Below, piece after piece: positions 11,812 through 23,426 of a stretch of DNA of 64,000 bases. Under the pieces are notes generated by a model. The model saw only the letters and a list, made by a program, of their open reading frames with translations. It ran no database searches and was not told the origin of the DNA. Position 1 is the first letter of the stretch. The number at the start of each line of letters is the position of its first letter. This DNA comes from Owenia fusiformis (Eukaryota; Annelida; Polychaeta; Sabellida; Oweniidae): positions 4,738,571 through 4,802,570 of the forward strand of contig CAIIXF020000011.1 in assembly GCA_903813345.2 (NCBI GenBank), in the 5' to 3' direction. The translations under genes were made by a program, and so were the position numbers.

Positions 11812-12903
11812 CGAGGGGTGATCCAAAAGTCTTGGACGCCCCGCTCTAAATTTGCTATTTTTTGATATAATTACATGAAACTTTCAGACAATAAATATCA
11901 TCATCTTAACAACTTTATGTATAAGTTTCAACAGAAAATAATATATTTTTGCTACTTTTCTACATATCTTTTAATACCGGGTCCCTGCCACCCGGAACGG
12001 TATTTGAATATAGCAAATCACGTCACAACTCTTATAATATGGCAAATACTTTAGGTGCAGGTGCACAACCTAACACCAGCCATGATATGAGAGAATTTTC
12101 GATTTTCAATCTGAGTGTCATCTGCCATCATCATCTTCACATATTAAGACCTACTTTTCAACATATTTTCCGCGAATTTGAACACATTTTTCATACCACT
12201 TTACCAATGAATGGAAGACATTTATGAAACCGTCAGTGCTTATGTGATACAAATGCTGCTTGAGTTCTACTCTAAACCTCATTCAATGAGTAAAAAACAT
12301 TTTCTTTCAACCATCTTTTCAACTTGGAGAAAAGGAAGAAAATCACATGGAGCTATAGATAGACTGTATCGTGCATATGGTAGCTGCTCAAGGTCAATAA
12401 TTGTGAAAATATCTTGAAGTATTCTTTGTTCCACTTTGATTTTTTCGTGTTCTGCATTTCAGCAGCCATCTTGCAGCAAAAATGATACCAGAATGAGGGT
12501 TTCTTGTCTGATGGCATTTTCTTAGAATTTGACATGTGCGGCCTTTGTCATATGTGACATTATAATTACAACACAATTAAATGGTTTCCTAGTAACAAAG
12601 GAAGTAAACTAACATGGTTTAACATTCAAAATTCAAAGAAATATAGTGGTCAAGACTTGTGAAACAAGTGAAATGGCGGTAACATTCAAGGCTGAAAGTT
12701 GCCATGTGCGAATACCGTTCCGGGTGGCAGGGTCCCTGTATTAAAAACTATCTAGAAAACTGTACAAAATATATCATTTCTCCATGAAATTAATACACAA
12801 AGTAGTTTGGTTGTTGGTCTTTATTATTGGAAAGTTTAAAGTAATTTTATCAAAAACCAACAAAATTAGAGCAGGGCGTCCAAGACTTTTGGATCACCCC
12901 TCG
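11812..12903. mobile_element. Degenerate mariner-like element with TA target duplication
   Basis: The ends are CGAGGGGTGATCCAAAAGTC and its inverse, with inverted similarity for about 190 bp. TA flanks both sides (11810-11811 and 12904-12905), as expected for Tc1/mariner insertion. The element lies within the 9961-13060 repeat. Its interior retains the C-terminal part of a mariner transposase on the minus strand. Confidence 0.8.
12151..12375 (-). pseudogene. Mariner transposase C-terminal remnant
   Basis: Minus-strand reading gives YSLSIAPCDFLPF, corresponding to the mariner YSPDLAPCDFFLF motif. After stops and frame changes, SLVKWYEKCVQIRGKYVEK follows with a stop at 12151-12153, which is the typical mariner C-terminus. 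Only the last third of the enzyme is recognisable. Confidence 0.7.
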
Positions 12904-13069
12904 TATTGCAGATTTCTATAACCAACATAATGACTTTCCAAAAACAAAACAGGCACATTTTTAAAAAATTCTTATTTTTAATATATCTACTTATTAAGTT
13001 GCTCACGAAAACTCCATTGAGTCCCATGTTGATTTATCAATATTCAAAAGACCCCCTGCAGAACAGTTC

Positions 13070-13907
13070 AATATGATATCTTAATCCACATATTAAATTT
13101 ATATCTTCACGTGATATTCGATCTGTATCCTTGCAACCACGGGATAATATAGGAATATCTCATGGTTTTGTAAAAATATCATTTCTATCCATGAGTGGAT
13201 ATATGATATCTTCACGAGTGAGCGCAGTTGATGAGTAACGATATTGATATCAATGAATGGATATAAATGATATTTTTAAAACCATTGGATTGTCCGTTTA
13301 TCCCAGGGAAATCATTACCCATTAATGTCCATGAGTGGATATATGATATCTTCACAAGTGAGCGCAGTGAATGAGAAAAGATATTGATATCCATGAGTGG
13401 ATATAAATTAAATTTTTTCAAAACCATAGGATTGTCCGTACATACATATATATCCCCCGCTGTATATCTCTCGCTCCTATATTCCGGGGAAAACGTTTTT
13501 GTCCAGTGTAGAAACAGTCAATTTTTTATATGTTATATCTTGCAAAAGCGAAACTGTCGAAATGGATGCAGCAGACGGTAGCATTTCTTTTGACCAAAAT
13601 GTTGATGTTTTTTCGAAAATAATGAGAATGAGAACACTTTAAAAACAAATCTGCACTATTGGTGTCCTAAAAACCGCACTCGTGAAATCTTATTTGTCAT
13701 GAGATAAATCAGTTATGCGGAGCTCGGTTTTGAATATGGGGTATATCCCTCGGGAAATATGGTATCTTACCTCGGACCGTCCGGGCCCTCGGTAAGATAT
13801 CTATATTCCCCTTAGCAAGATAGGATATATCCCAAATACAGAACCTCCCATAACCCGCACTTATTTCATGGTTGCAAGGATATAGATCGAATATCACCTG
13901 AAGATAT
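13070..13907. repeat. Palindromic repeat, left part, split by the Ty3/gypsy element
   Basis: The left arm (about 13070-13160) contains GATATCTTAATCCACATAT and GTGATATTCGATCTGTATCC. The inverse of the second part is at about 13865-13907 and the inverse of the first is at 25787-25825, beyond the retroelement. Joining 13907 to about 25791 restores a continuous arm. Internal features are a two-copy tandem repeat (period 140 bp, TCCATGAGTGGATATATGAT at 13189 and 13329) and a hairpin around 13738-13832. Confidence 0.7.
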
Positions 13908-14878
13908 TGTAACCGGACGAAACGGGGAGGGGAATGGGACTTTTAAACAGAGCCTAATAAATCAAATACAACATGCAACACATATGCAACACGACGAGTG
14001 ATGTAAAATATAACAATATGTACAAGGTTTATTTATTTAAAATCAACATAGAGAACATAATGATCAAAATAGTAATATTGCACAGAGAGAAAGAACAATG
14101 GTATTTATGATGCTTTTAATTTAATCTATTACTCTAGATATGTAAATGTCTTTATAAAATGTCTTTCAAAATACTACTACAGAATTCTGAAATGTCTATT
14201 TAAAATGTCTATAAAAGATAATAAAAGCTATGCGAGACGATAAGAGGCAACCGGTTGTGGGACTGGCCCTTGAAGTCGTCGTGGACTTGATCACGATGAT
14301 AGGGGACTTGCATAGAGTGTAGGCTGCTCTTGATGGGCTTGGCTGACTGTGTGGTCTCAACTCCCGTGATGACGCTATTCCTTCAGCGAATTCCAGCCGT
14401 TACGGCACCCCAATGGACTGCTGTAGATTCACAGCTTACGAATCCTTATCTTGGGTTGCTCATTGCTGCATATTGCTGTTGATGAAGTCTGTAAGCCGAA
14501 GTAACGCCCAGTCCAGAAACAGGAATGTTGTTCACCTAGAAAATGTGCATAGCCCTACCTTGTAGTCGTGCCTCCCGATATCGTCTGCCGCCCTACAACA
14601 CTGGCGATCTAACATTCGATTCAATCGTGAGTTGATACAAAATCAACCAATCAGATTATAGATAAATATTTCCAACTCGCGTTCGAATTGCGTTTTCCGT
14701 CGTGGTTTGCTTCTTCGAAGTTACAAAACCTGTTTATTTCCAATTAGTCTATCATACAGGATTCATATGTAAAGTGTTGCTCAGTTTTTGTGTTTCAGTG
14801 AAATAGACATTAAAATATCATACAACAGCAACTGCTAAAGCTTTATGCATTAATAATTTCGTTAAGCAGACCGTTACA
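13908..14878 (-). repeat. 3' LTR of the Ty3/gypsy element
   Basis: This 971-bp copy matches 24816-25786 base for base as far as I can compare by eye. In sense orientation a double AATAAATAAA poly(A) signal lies at 14028-14037, near the 3' end of the LTR. The polypurine tract abuts its 5' side at 14879. Confidence 0.95.
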
Positions 14879-14893
14879 TAGCTCCCCCTCTTA
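14879..14893 (-). other. Polypurine tract
   Basis: In sense orientation AAGAGGGGGAGCTA lies directly upstream of the 3' LTR. This is the position and composition expected for the plus-strand primer of an LTR retrotransposon. Confidence 0.8.
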
Positions 14894-16661
14894 TAAAATG
14901 ACGTCCTCGTCATTAACATTTAATATATTCCTCTATTCTATTTAGTTAAATATGTGACTGGTACATTTCATTTTCATATTTTCAAAAATTCCACAGTCGT
15001 CTTCAAAATAAAACTCAAATCCATTTCATAGAAACTTCACATGGTCACCAATTAAGGCCTCGGCTTCAAAATGTAACTAACTAGACAACTCTCTGTTAGG
15101 TCTATATACGTGTACATCAAACAGCTCCAAAAATATCAATCAATGTCTATCTACAATGCAGATTTCAATAAATTTTTACAAAAATTCTCAGATACGATGC
15201 TTTCACCCCCTCCTTTCTTTAGTTAACGTCCTCGTTAAGACAAAATCATTGCTGGGCGATGACTAACTAGTCCTAACAAATCACACATCTCCTTCCATTT
15301 TTGTATATTTCTTTACTATTTACAGCTACAAAATACGCATTGATGATTACGCTATTTCCTTACATGGATTAGAGTTTCTGTATTCCTCTCCAACAAAACA
15401 TGTGCTGCTGTTAAACAAAACATTAGATCAAGCTATGTACATCATCTTATACTAGGAAATCTGCGGTATCCAAATCTGGATCAAAATGTCAATAGTTTCC
15501 TCAAATATTCCTCTATCCATATATTCATGGCTAATACTCTTATTCTAATTGATCATTTCCAACGATTTAAATTCTATGCAAGTTTTATCACCTGGATCAC
15601 CATAACCATAATCTGTGAAAATTGAATTAACAGCTACCAAATCTATCGAGATCCAACTGTCTGTCCTTACTGTCAGCATGATTCCTATGAAGTACTACAC
15701 CTCCCCATGACACAATTGTACGTGCCCATCCACTTAGTATATACAATACAAGAACTCATCGATCAAAATTACTTGATGATAAATAAATTGTTCACAGTCA
15801 AGGTACCACTAACTGATCACAAATTCATATCCACACTATCATCAGTTGAAGAAACCGTCAAAGAAAATGGACACCATATTCAAATCTTGATTAACATTTA
15901 CTCATAACATTCATTCTTTCTCAATCACTTTATGGGTAGCTAGTCCATGCTCAGTCACATAAATCAAGGTAAAATACATAATGTCGTCTTCTTAAACGAA
16001 TCCACCACCTCCGAAGATTCAGCTTCTTAAAATAACAGTTCCTTCAAATGTCCTTTAATGTAACTGCCAGACAAGTAAACACTTCATAGATTCTGGATCA
16101 CTGAGTACCTTCTTTCAACATTTTCCAAATAATCATAAACGGCATTGCTAAAGAAACTTCGGCATACACTAGTTCAAGCTATGCAATTCACCTTAAGGCA
16201 AGCAATTACTTGCATGAATACATATTCTACGGCAAGAACTTATTTACTGAATCTGAAGCATTACATGACGCATTTTGGAAAACATTTAAAGTTGGTTTAT
16301 TCAACTGCAAAACGTGTTGCTTCTCATTATTTGACACATCAATATATATCCCCTTCAATTTATTTTTTCGCTAAACCACTATATTGTTTACCTCCGACAT
16401 CAATCATTCCTTAATTCCTACTAGTTGACAACAACTCATATAATTATTTACAATATTTATCTAAGCACATACAGTTGCATTACCAAAAATCTTCTCCAAT
16501 TTCTTCACAATCACGATAAACTGTAAACAAATTCTTTGGGTTCTATCATCAGAACATATTTACACAATTATCTGCAACAATATATATCTTTACATGTATC
16601 TTCCTCACTCTACTACAACCGTCCTAAACAGTTATCAATGTGCCGAGATCATTATCTCTTA
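14894..16661. other. 3' non-coding region of the Ty3/gypsy element
   Basis: About 1.8 kb lies between the gag-pol stop and the polypurine tract. It has no long frame on the sense strand and only short, domain-less frames on the other strand. An env gene would sit here if present; none is seen. Confidence 0.7.
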
Positions 16662-19600
16662 TTATTTCACATCTGGTATCACATGACACCTAATATAATC
16701 CTTTGCAGATTCATTCAAATGTGAAAATGGCTCAAACGTATTATGGCAAGAATCCCATCCTTTCCATTTGCACAAATACTCTAGTCTACCATTTCTCTTT
16801 CGTTTACCGATAATCTTCTCTACTTTATAGAATTCCTCTGATTCTCCTTGATCATCTTCGTTTTGATTTATTTGTGTATCAGCCTCATCTTCATTTAAAC
16901 CATCATCCTCAGTTTCATTATGTTCCACTTCTACAGGCTCTGTTGTTGCTTGTACTACCCTTTGCATATCTTGAACATGACGTGCTGGATTTTCTGCTTG
17001 TTCTACTTCTTCTTGGTCTACATCTGGTTCTCTTTTCTTGTACCAAGTCGGCTTATTTTCTCCCATGTATGGCTTCAGTCTGTCTATATGGACTACAGTG
17101 GCCTTACTCCTTTTTGATCTTTGGATCCTAAATGTGATGTCACTTATTCTTTTCGTGATGACGTAAGGTCCTTGATACGGTCTTTGCAATTTTGGTGAGA
17201 TGCCTGGCTTCCTCATTGGGCAATGCAGCCAAACAGCATCTCCCTCATGCATTGTGGTATCTCCTGCTATCATATCATAATTCTTCTTTTGTCTCAGACT
17301 GTTCTTTTTGAGACTCTCTCTCGCAAAGGCATGTGCACTTTCCATCCTGTTCTTCATTCTTTCAACATATTCAGTTTCTTCTCCGACATTGTTTCCAGGT
17401 GGTGGTCCAAAAACCATATCAACTGGTAAGTTCAATTGTCTTCCCAACATCATTTCGCATGGTGTAAACTGCGATGTTTCGTGAACTGAAGTGCGATACG
17501 CTAACATCAAATATGGCAGGTACTCATCCCAATCACGCTGGTGCTTTTCTACAAACATGCTCAGCATACTTTGTAGTGTGCGATTAAAGCGTTCAACCAT
17601 CCCGTCAGAACATGGTCTAAGTGGTGTGGTTCTTGTTTTATCAATTCCAAAAGCCTTGCATACTTCTTGAAAGACTTTGGACTCATAATTTCTTCCTTGG
17701 TCACTGTGCATGGCCATTGGACAACCCCACCTACAAATGAATTCCCTGCTCACTATATCAGCTATTGTTTCTGTTTCTTGATTAGGCATTGCGTAGGCCT
17801 CTGTCCATTTGGTGAAATAATCTGCTACGATTAAAATATACTTGTTTCCCTTTTCTGATGTGGGTAGAGGACCAAGGATGTCTGTCGCAATCCTCTCCAT
17901 GGGAGCTCCAACTTGATAAAGCTTCATCTTTGCCCTTTTCTTCTTCAGATTTGGTTTCCGGGAAGCACACTGATCGCATTGATGGCACCAATTTCTAATA
18001 TCACTACGCAAACTGTGCCAGTAAAATCTTTCCCTAATCTTTTCAACAGTTTTCATCACTCCTAAGTGCCCTCCTGTTGGCATACTGTGCAACTGAAACA
18101 ATACATCTCTATGCAGTCTCTTGGGAAGTACCATTTGAAATGTAACTTTGTCTCCAATGTCAGATTCAAAGCGCCTGTACAAAATTCCGCCTTTTATTTC
18201 TAATCTATCCCATTGAGAATTCAGATGTTTAGTTGCTGGACTCTCCTTGCTAATTTGATTCCATTGCGGTCGTTTCTGCTTTTCAAACGCTCTTAGAATG
18301 GGACTGATGTCCTTATCATTCAGTTGCATATTTCGAATTTCTTCTGATGTCCATGCCTCTAATATCTGTTTCTCTTGTGGCCCTGAAGCATTCTCATGTA
18401 TGACGTTTATTTGACCATCTTTCATGCCACACTGGGGGCATACCATTCTTGAAAGTCCGTCTGCATTACTATGTGATTTTCCTGCACGATGTTGGATATC
18501 CATGTCATAGGAACTTAGCATCTCTAGCCATCTTGCTATTTGTCCATCTGGCTCTTTAAATTTGAACAGCCATTTCAGAGCTTTGTGGTCAGTCCTTATG
18601 ATGAATTTCCTGCCATAAAGATATGGTCTGAATTTCTTGACAAATACCACAACCGCTAACAATTCCTTTCTGGTGACGCAATATCTACGTTCAGATTTAT
18701 TCAATGTTCGACTTGAGTAGGTAACGGGTTTTTCTACCCCATCTTTGACAATTGATAAAACACCACCTATTCCAAAATCAGATGCGTCTGTGTCTAGAAT
18801 AAATTGACTATCAGCTTCTGGATAGGCCAATATGGGAGCTGATGCTATTGCTGTCTTTAGAGTCTGGAAAGCTGTTTCACATGCTTCTGTCCAAACAAAT
18901 TTTTGTGTCTTCTCACATAGTTGATTCAGGGGTCTTGCAATTGTGGAGTAGTTTTTAATGAACTTTCTGTAATACCCCACAAATCCATTGAATGCTCGGA
19001 CTTCTTTCTGGCACCGTGGAGTATTCCAATTTACAATTCGTTCTACTTTAACTGGATCTGTCTCAATTCCATCTCTGGAAACTTTGTGTCCTAGAAATAT
19101 AAGATCTTTCTGAAATAATGAACATTTCTTGGGTTTCAATTTCATTCCCGATTTTCGGATTCTCTCAAAGACTTCCTGTAAATTTTTCAAGGTGTTCTCA
19201 AAGGTTGTACCCCATGTAAGGACGTCGTCGATGTACAATAGAGACGTTTTCCACTGCAATCCACGGAGTACTGTTTCCATTAATCTCTGGAATGTGCTTG
19301 GAGCATTTGTCAGTCCGAATGGTAGGACATTAAATGAGAATAACCCATCTTTGACAACAAAACTAGTTTTGTCTTTATCAGCCTCGTGCATCTTGACCTG
19401 CCAATATCCGCTTGCTAAATCCATTGAACAAAACCATTGTGCTCCAGCTAGACTATCAAGACAAGTGTCCAACCGAGGTATAGGGTATGCATCTTTCCTT
19501 GTAACCTCGTTGAGTTTCCTATAATCTATGCAAAAGCGTGTAGTGCCATCCTTTTTCTTCACTAAAACTACAGGCGATGACCAAGGGCTGTTTGATGGTT

Positions 19601-21917
19601 CTATAATCCCATTCTTTAGCATCTTTTCCACTTCCTCTGTCACTACTTTCTGCTGTGACAAGGCTTGTCTCCTTGGAGGTTGTCTGATTGGTGCATGATT
19701 TCCCGTGTCGATGGTATGCTCTACAATAGACGTCTTTCCCAGGTCCTCTGATGTTTTAGCAAATATATCCTGATATCTAATGAGGAGATCTCCAACTAAC
19801 TGAGCTTGTTCCGTATTCAAATGTTCACTACTTCTCTCATGCAGGTCTGTTAAATACTCTGGAATTTTCTTTGGGGAATTAGTCTCTGAAGATGATATTG
19901 CATTGATCCTATTGCCATCCTGATCCAGAACGTGGTCAATTTTATCAATCAATTCTACCTCGGCTGCTCTTGTATTCTTGTAGATCACAATAGGTTGATC
20001 TGTTGGGTTCAGAACTCGCAACGGAATAATCTGTTCTTTTTCTGTTAGGTCCACTAATGATCTGCCAATCATAACATCATGTTTGTTATTAAATGTTTCT
20101 GAGGGCTCCACAACACCTAGTTGCTTCTTGTCCAAACGGTATGAGCCACTTATCCTATTGATCCGACCTTTCACTATCTGTTCGCTCATTGGTGGTACTT
20201 TCACTGTATTGTTCACAAGTACTTTTATCACTGGTTGTGAATCTTTTGTCCAACAGTCCACATAATTTTCTCCAATACGCATATGTCCATTTCCCATGTC
20301 TAACATACATTTGTGCTGGACCATAAAATCCATTCCCAAAATGGCATCTACACTTATATGTGCTATCCAAATTTTGTGTTGAAAAACGCCATCTCCAATC
20401 CCAAGGCTAATATTGCTGTAGCCAACTAGTGGTAACTGGCTGCCATCTGCATTTTTGAATCCATTATATGGGGGTACGATGATATCTTTCTCCTTTCCTA
20501 TTTCCATGAACTTCTCCATTGAAATGATTGAGATACATGATCCGCTGTCAATTAGGAAATTAACAGTCACTGTCTCTAGTTTTGCTTTAACAAATAAACC
20601 ATCTTCAAGAATGCTGTTTATGATATCTCGGTCTTTGTATTTTTCCACTTGTTTCATCATCCTCTTTATTTCTGGTGTAAACTCAGTTTCTCGTAAGGCC
20701 TCCACACTTTTTAATTTGGTATTGTTATTGTAATGATTTCGATTTTGCTCATCTTGTTTTGATAACTGTTCTGTGCTACTAAGATCACGAGTCTCACAGA
20801 CATTTTTTCTGCCAACGCCAAATTTTTCGAAATTCCTTCGCCTTCTTCTTGCTTTGTGGTTGTATCTGTGCCTTGAAAATTCTCTTTGGGGATACCACCT
20901 TTCTCTTGTGTTTTCACTTAATCGAGCTTTACAAAACTCTTTGACATGTCTTTGACTCAGACATTCTGTACAAAACAAAATCTCAGGACACTTATTAGAT
21001 GTGTGGTTACCCTGACAATTGAAACATGTGATATTTTGTGAAGGATTCAAAATATCGCCTTGACTTACACCACGGCTCATTGCTTTGATATCTATAATTT
21101 CTCTATTTAAAACTTTGATCGTTTCTTGCTGTTCTTTTATCAACTTCAGTATATTTTCAACACAGCTCTGTTCTTTTTCTATTGTCAAAATCATATTTGG
21201 CTTTTCCATTTCATTTTGTTCTGAGGCCCCAGCATGTACTCCATCTATAACAGTGTACGATTCCCACTCTAGGCCAGCTAATACTGCTTCCTTCAGGGTA
21301 TTTGCTTTTGAGAGTCGGATATATGTTTGCATATCTGACTGTTTAGAAATTGCAACCATAAAATGGTCAAAGGCAATCTCTTCTCTCAAAGAAAAATCAA
21401 ATCTAGGATACGCTAAAGCTGTCTGCCTACGCAGATATTGCCCCAATTCATTCAACGATTCTAACGTTCCCCTTCTTTTATTCTTCAAATTACACTTGTT
21501 TATCTCCTTCTGCTCTGGAGAGAATCGTGTTTGCAGCCTCTGGGTCAATGTTTCATAATCCGATCTGCTTTCTAATGGTATATCAGTCAAAACTTCTCTA
21601 GCAGCATCTTTTAAATGGATTGCTAATATTTTAGCTTTCTGGACAGTATTCCATCCATTTATCTCTGCGCATATTTCAAATTGTGACTCATAATCTAGCC
21701 ATGAAATTTCACCATTATATGTATCAGGCTTAGCCTTGTATGTAGACTTCATGTGGTTCTCCATTTTATCCGCAGAATCAAAATGTCTCATAGATGGCGC
21801 TATTTGACCATCCTTCTCGTATTCCATTTGCTGGTATTCATAATTATAATGGCTTTGCTGCATATTTCTAGGCTCAAATACAAAATAAAACACGTATAAA
21901 TCGTCTAGTTTACACAC
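16662..21917 (-). CDS. Gag-Pol polyprotein with C-terminal chromodomain
   Basis: One uninterrupted 1751-codon frame. The domains in order (approximate residues) are: a retrotransposon Gag region (70-230); two zinc-knuckle-like clusters CFNCQGNHTSNKC and CTECLSQRHVKEFC (297-327); an aspartic protease with LIDSGSCISII (455); reverse transcriptase with LLYIDDVL (894); RNase H with DTDASDFG (1039); an integrase zinc-binding HHCC region (1268-1315); the integrase core with D (TDILG, 1346), D (HSDQG, 1405) and E (VERFNRT, 1440); and a chromodomain (YKVEKIIGKRKRNG, KWKGW, 1692-1745). The likely initiator is the Met at about residue 19 (near 21863) rather than the first codon. Gag and Pol share one frame with no visible frameshift site. 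All catalytic motifs are intact, so the element may be competent. The chromodomain probably directs integration to marked chromatin, by analogy with chromoviruses. Confidence 0.95.
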   Translation of the reverse strand: MCKLDDLYVFYFVFEPRNMQQSHYNYEYQQMEYEKDGQIAPSMRHFDSADKMENHMKSTYKAKPDTYNGEISWLDYESQFEICAEINGWNTVQKAKILAIHLKDAAREVLTDIPLESRSDYETLTQRLQTRFSPEQKEINKCNLKNKRRGTLESLNELGQYLRRQTALAYPRFDFSLREEIAFDHFMVAISKQSDMQTYIRLSKANTLKEAVLAGLEWESYTVIDGVHAGASEQNEMEKPNMILTIEKEQSCVENILKLIKEQQETIKVLNREIIDIKAMSRGVSQGDILNPSQNITCFNCQGNHTSNKCPEILFCTECLSQRHVKEFCKARLSENTRERWYPQREFSRHRYNHKARRRRRNFEKFGVGRKNVCETRDLSSTEQLSKQDEQNRNHYNNNTKLKSVEALRETEFTPEIKRMMKQVEKYKDRDIINSILEDGLFVKAKLETVTVNFLIDSGSCISIISMEKFMEIGKEKDIIVPPYNGFKNADGSQLPLVGYSNISLGIGDGVFQHKIWIAHISVDAILGMDFMVQHKCMLDMGNGHMRIGENYVDCWTKDSQPVIKVLVNNTVKVPPMSEQIVKGRINRISGSYRLDKKQLGVVEPSETFNNKHDVMIGRSLVDLTEKEQIIPLRVLNPTDQPIVIYKNTRAAEVELIDKIDHVLDQDGNRINAISSSETNSPKKIPEYLTDLHERSSEHLNTEQAQLVGDLLIRYQDIFAKTSEDLGKTSIVEHTIDTGNHAPIRQPPRRQALSQQKVVTEEVEKMLKNGIIEPSNSPWSSPVVLVKKKDGTTRFCIDYRKLNEVTRKDAYPIPRLDTCLDSLAGAQWFCSMDLASGYWQVKMHEADKDKTSFVVKDGLFSFNVLPFGLTNAPSTFQRLMETVLRGLQWKTSLLYIDDVLTWGTTFENTLKNLQEVFERIRKSGMKLKPKKCSLFQKDLIFLGHKVSRDGIETDPVKVERIVNWNTPRCQKEVRAFNGFVGYYRKFIKNYSTIARPLNQLCEKTQKFVWTEACETAFQTLKTAIASAPILAYPEADSQFILDTDASDFGIGGVLSIVKDGVEKPVTYSSRTLNKSERRYCVTRKELLAVVVFVKKFRPYLYGRKFIIRTDHKALKWLFKFKEPDGQIARWLEMLSSYDMDIQHRAGKSHSNADGLSRMVCPQCGMKDGQINVIHENASGPQEKQILEAWTSEEIRNMQLNDKDISPILRAFEKQKRPQWNQISKESPATKHLNSQWDRLEIKGGILYRRFESDIGDKVTFQMVLPKRLHRDVLFQLHSMPTGGHLGVMKTVEKIRERFYWHSLRSDIRNWCHQCDQCASRKPNLKKKRAKMKLYQVGAPMERIATDILGPLPTSEKGNKYILIVADYFTKWTEAYAMPNQETETIADIVSREFICRWGCPMAMHSDQGRNYESKVFQEVCKAFGIDKTRTTPLRPCSDGMVERFNRTLQSMLSMFVEKHQRDWDEYLPYLMLAYRTSVHETSQFTPCEMMLGRQLNLPVDMVFGPPPGNNVGEETEYVERMKNRMESAHAFARESLKKNSLRQKKNYDMIAGDTTMHEGDAVWLHCPMRKPGISPKLQRPYQGPYVITKRISDITFRIQRSKRSKATVVHIDRLKPYMGENKPTWYKKREPDVDQEEVEQAENPARHVQDMQRVVQATTEPVEVEHNETEDDGLNEDEADTQINQNEDDQGESEEFYKVEKIIGKRKRNGRLEYLCKWKGWDSCHNTFEPFSHLNESAKDYIRCHVIPDVK

Positions 21918-22757
21918 AAGTCACAGCTTTTTTCAAAGTGCGTGTATTTCACAAAGATATATGACAAACAAACCACTTCCTACTTTGTTACCATCTAACA
22001 ACGTAACAAAATCGACACACTCTGTGCACTCAATCCATAAACACAGAATACAGCTGCCCTCTTTGTGACATAATGTAAAATATTCTTTACGTTATAGTAA
22101 TATGAATTTCCATACAAAGGGCCATCTTAAAGGGACACTTGTTTTACAAACAAACAGTTGATCAACGTATTCTAATCGTAGTGGCTTTGATTAAGCAACA
22201 AAATATCTGGTCAAGTTACGTTGATCGTGATACTCTATTCTTAAAATTGCATGTATTCTGAATCAATGCAAGTTCGTTGAAGTTTCTTAATTTACCATTA
22301 TCATATACAGGTATCATTACACGCCTTTCACGCCATTCACTACAGTCATTCGATGAACAGTTGAACTTTTAAGATAACAAAATACAAGTGCAGCTATTGA
22401 GGACATATATGTATCAATGATGGGGCTTGCAATTCCACAGGAATTATATTTCATCAGGTGGGGAAGAAATCCTGATGTGCAAGTTTGCGTCAAGTGTGTG
22501 TGTGCGATAGAAAAGAAAACCAGAAGTTTGGGGGTAGTTAAACACGTAGATTTCACAGGATAATCAAAACACAACAGGTTCACAGGAAAATACTTTATTA
22601 TGGGGTGGGGTCGTATATTCTCTCAGGATTGGTAAGATTACAAGTTTGCAGCAGCGAAGTTATTTATTTACAGCTACTTTATTGTTCAATGAATACATCT
22701 GCCTTTGCAGATTTTATTTGGAAGTCGATGGTGTAGAGTTCACTTTATAGACTTCAC

Positions 22758-22930
22758 TGAAGTGATTGCCCTTTGGCAATCGATACTGCCGTACACCACT
22801 GTTTGAAGTGACTGCCCTTTGGCAATCTATACTGCTATACACCTATGTTTGAAGTGATTGCCTTTTGGCAACCTTTACTGCTACTGTATGCACCGATGGA
22901 CTTTCTGAAGGGACTACCCTTTGGCACTGG
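22758..22930. repeat. 46-bp tandem repeat with TTGCC/GGCAA dyads
   Basis: Units begin TGAAGTGA at 22758, 22804 and 22850 (period 46 bp), with a fourth diverged copy at 22906. Each holds a TGCCCTTTGGCA-type dyad, resembling a spaced palindromic protein-binding site such as those of NF1 proteins. The binding assignment is inference. Confidence 0.75.
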
Positions 22931-23426
22931 CTGAGGATGTGACTGCTGTTTGTTGCTGTATTGTTTGTTCTGTATGCTACGCAATCTGTATCTGTCAGCA
23001 GCAACTGAACCTAAATGTTGTTACATTAAATCACAGCAACCTGAAACGTTGTCCATTTTAAAATGATAAAACACAAATTGATATGTCATAAATATATTGC
23101 ATCAACTGGGCTGCCAACTGCAAACTGCAACGAACTGCATCTCGGCTTGAACTGCACCAGCTTCTAAAATTAAGTCAGTTTTATAAAAATATTCACTCGC
23201 AAAATGTAACCACATTGATTCATTATAAAAATTTGCGCCGAGTCTGAACTGTGTGTACTCAGAGGTCATGGAGTATAAGCTTTGACTAAGTTTCATTGAC
23301 CAAGCTACATAGAAGTTTCTCAGTTATTTCAATACATTTTCAATCAGTTTTGTCTCAATATCAAATCATTTCCTAACACAGTGGCTTGAAGTTTCAACTG
23401 CAGGCTACACAGGCCTATACCATTCG

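Larger units (their letters stand above)
9961..13060. repeat. Complex foldback repeat built of ~190-bp units
   Basis: A segment of about 0.55-0.6 kb beginning GTGCAGTCAGTT (9970) recurs directly at about 11195-11810, an offset of about 1.23 kb. Between them the sequence is inverted: 10215-10410 matches the reverse complement of about 10980-11165. Units of roughly 190 bp carrying AAATCTGCAATATCAGAAAA and its inverse recur in both orientations, for example near 10390, 10610, 10795 and 10995. The last copy is split at 11811 by a mariner remnant and resumes at 12906. No coding capacity is seen. Confidence 0.7.

Noticed and set aside
14894-16661. Possible env gene of the Ty3/gypsy element
   Set aside because: No sense-strand frame of useful length and no signal peptide or membrane anchor.
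16874-21558. Several plus-strand frames inside the gag-pol region
   Set aside because: Antisense shadows of the long Gag-Pol frame, hydrophobic because of reversed codon bias.
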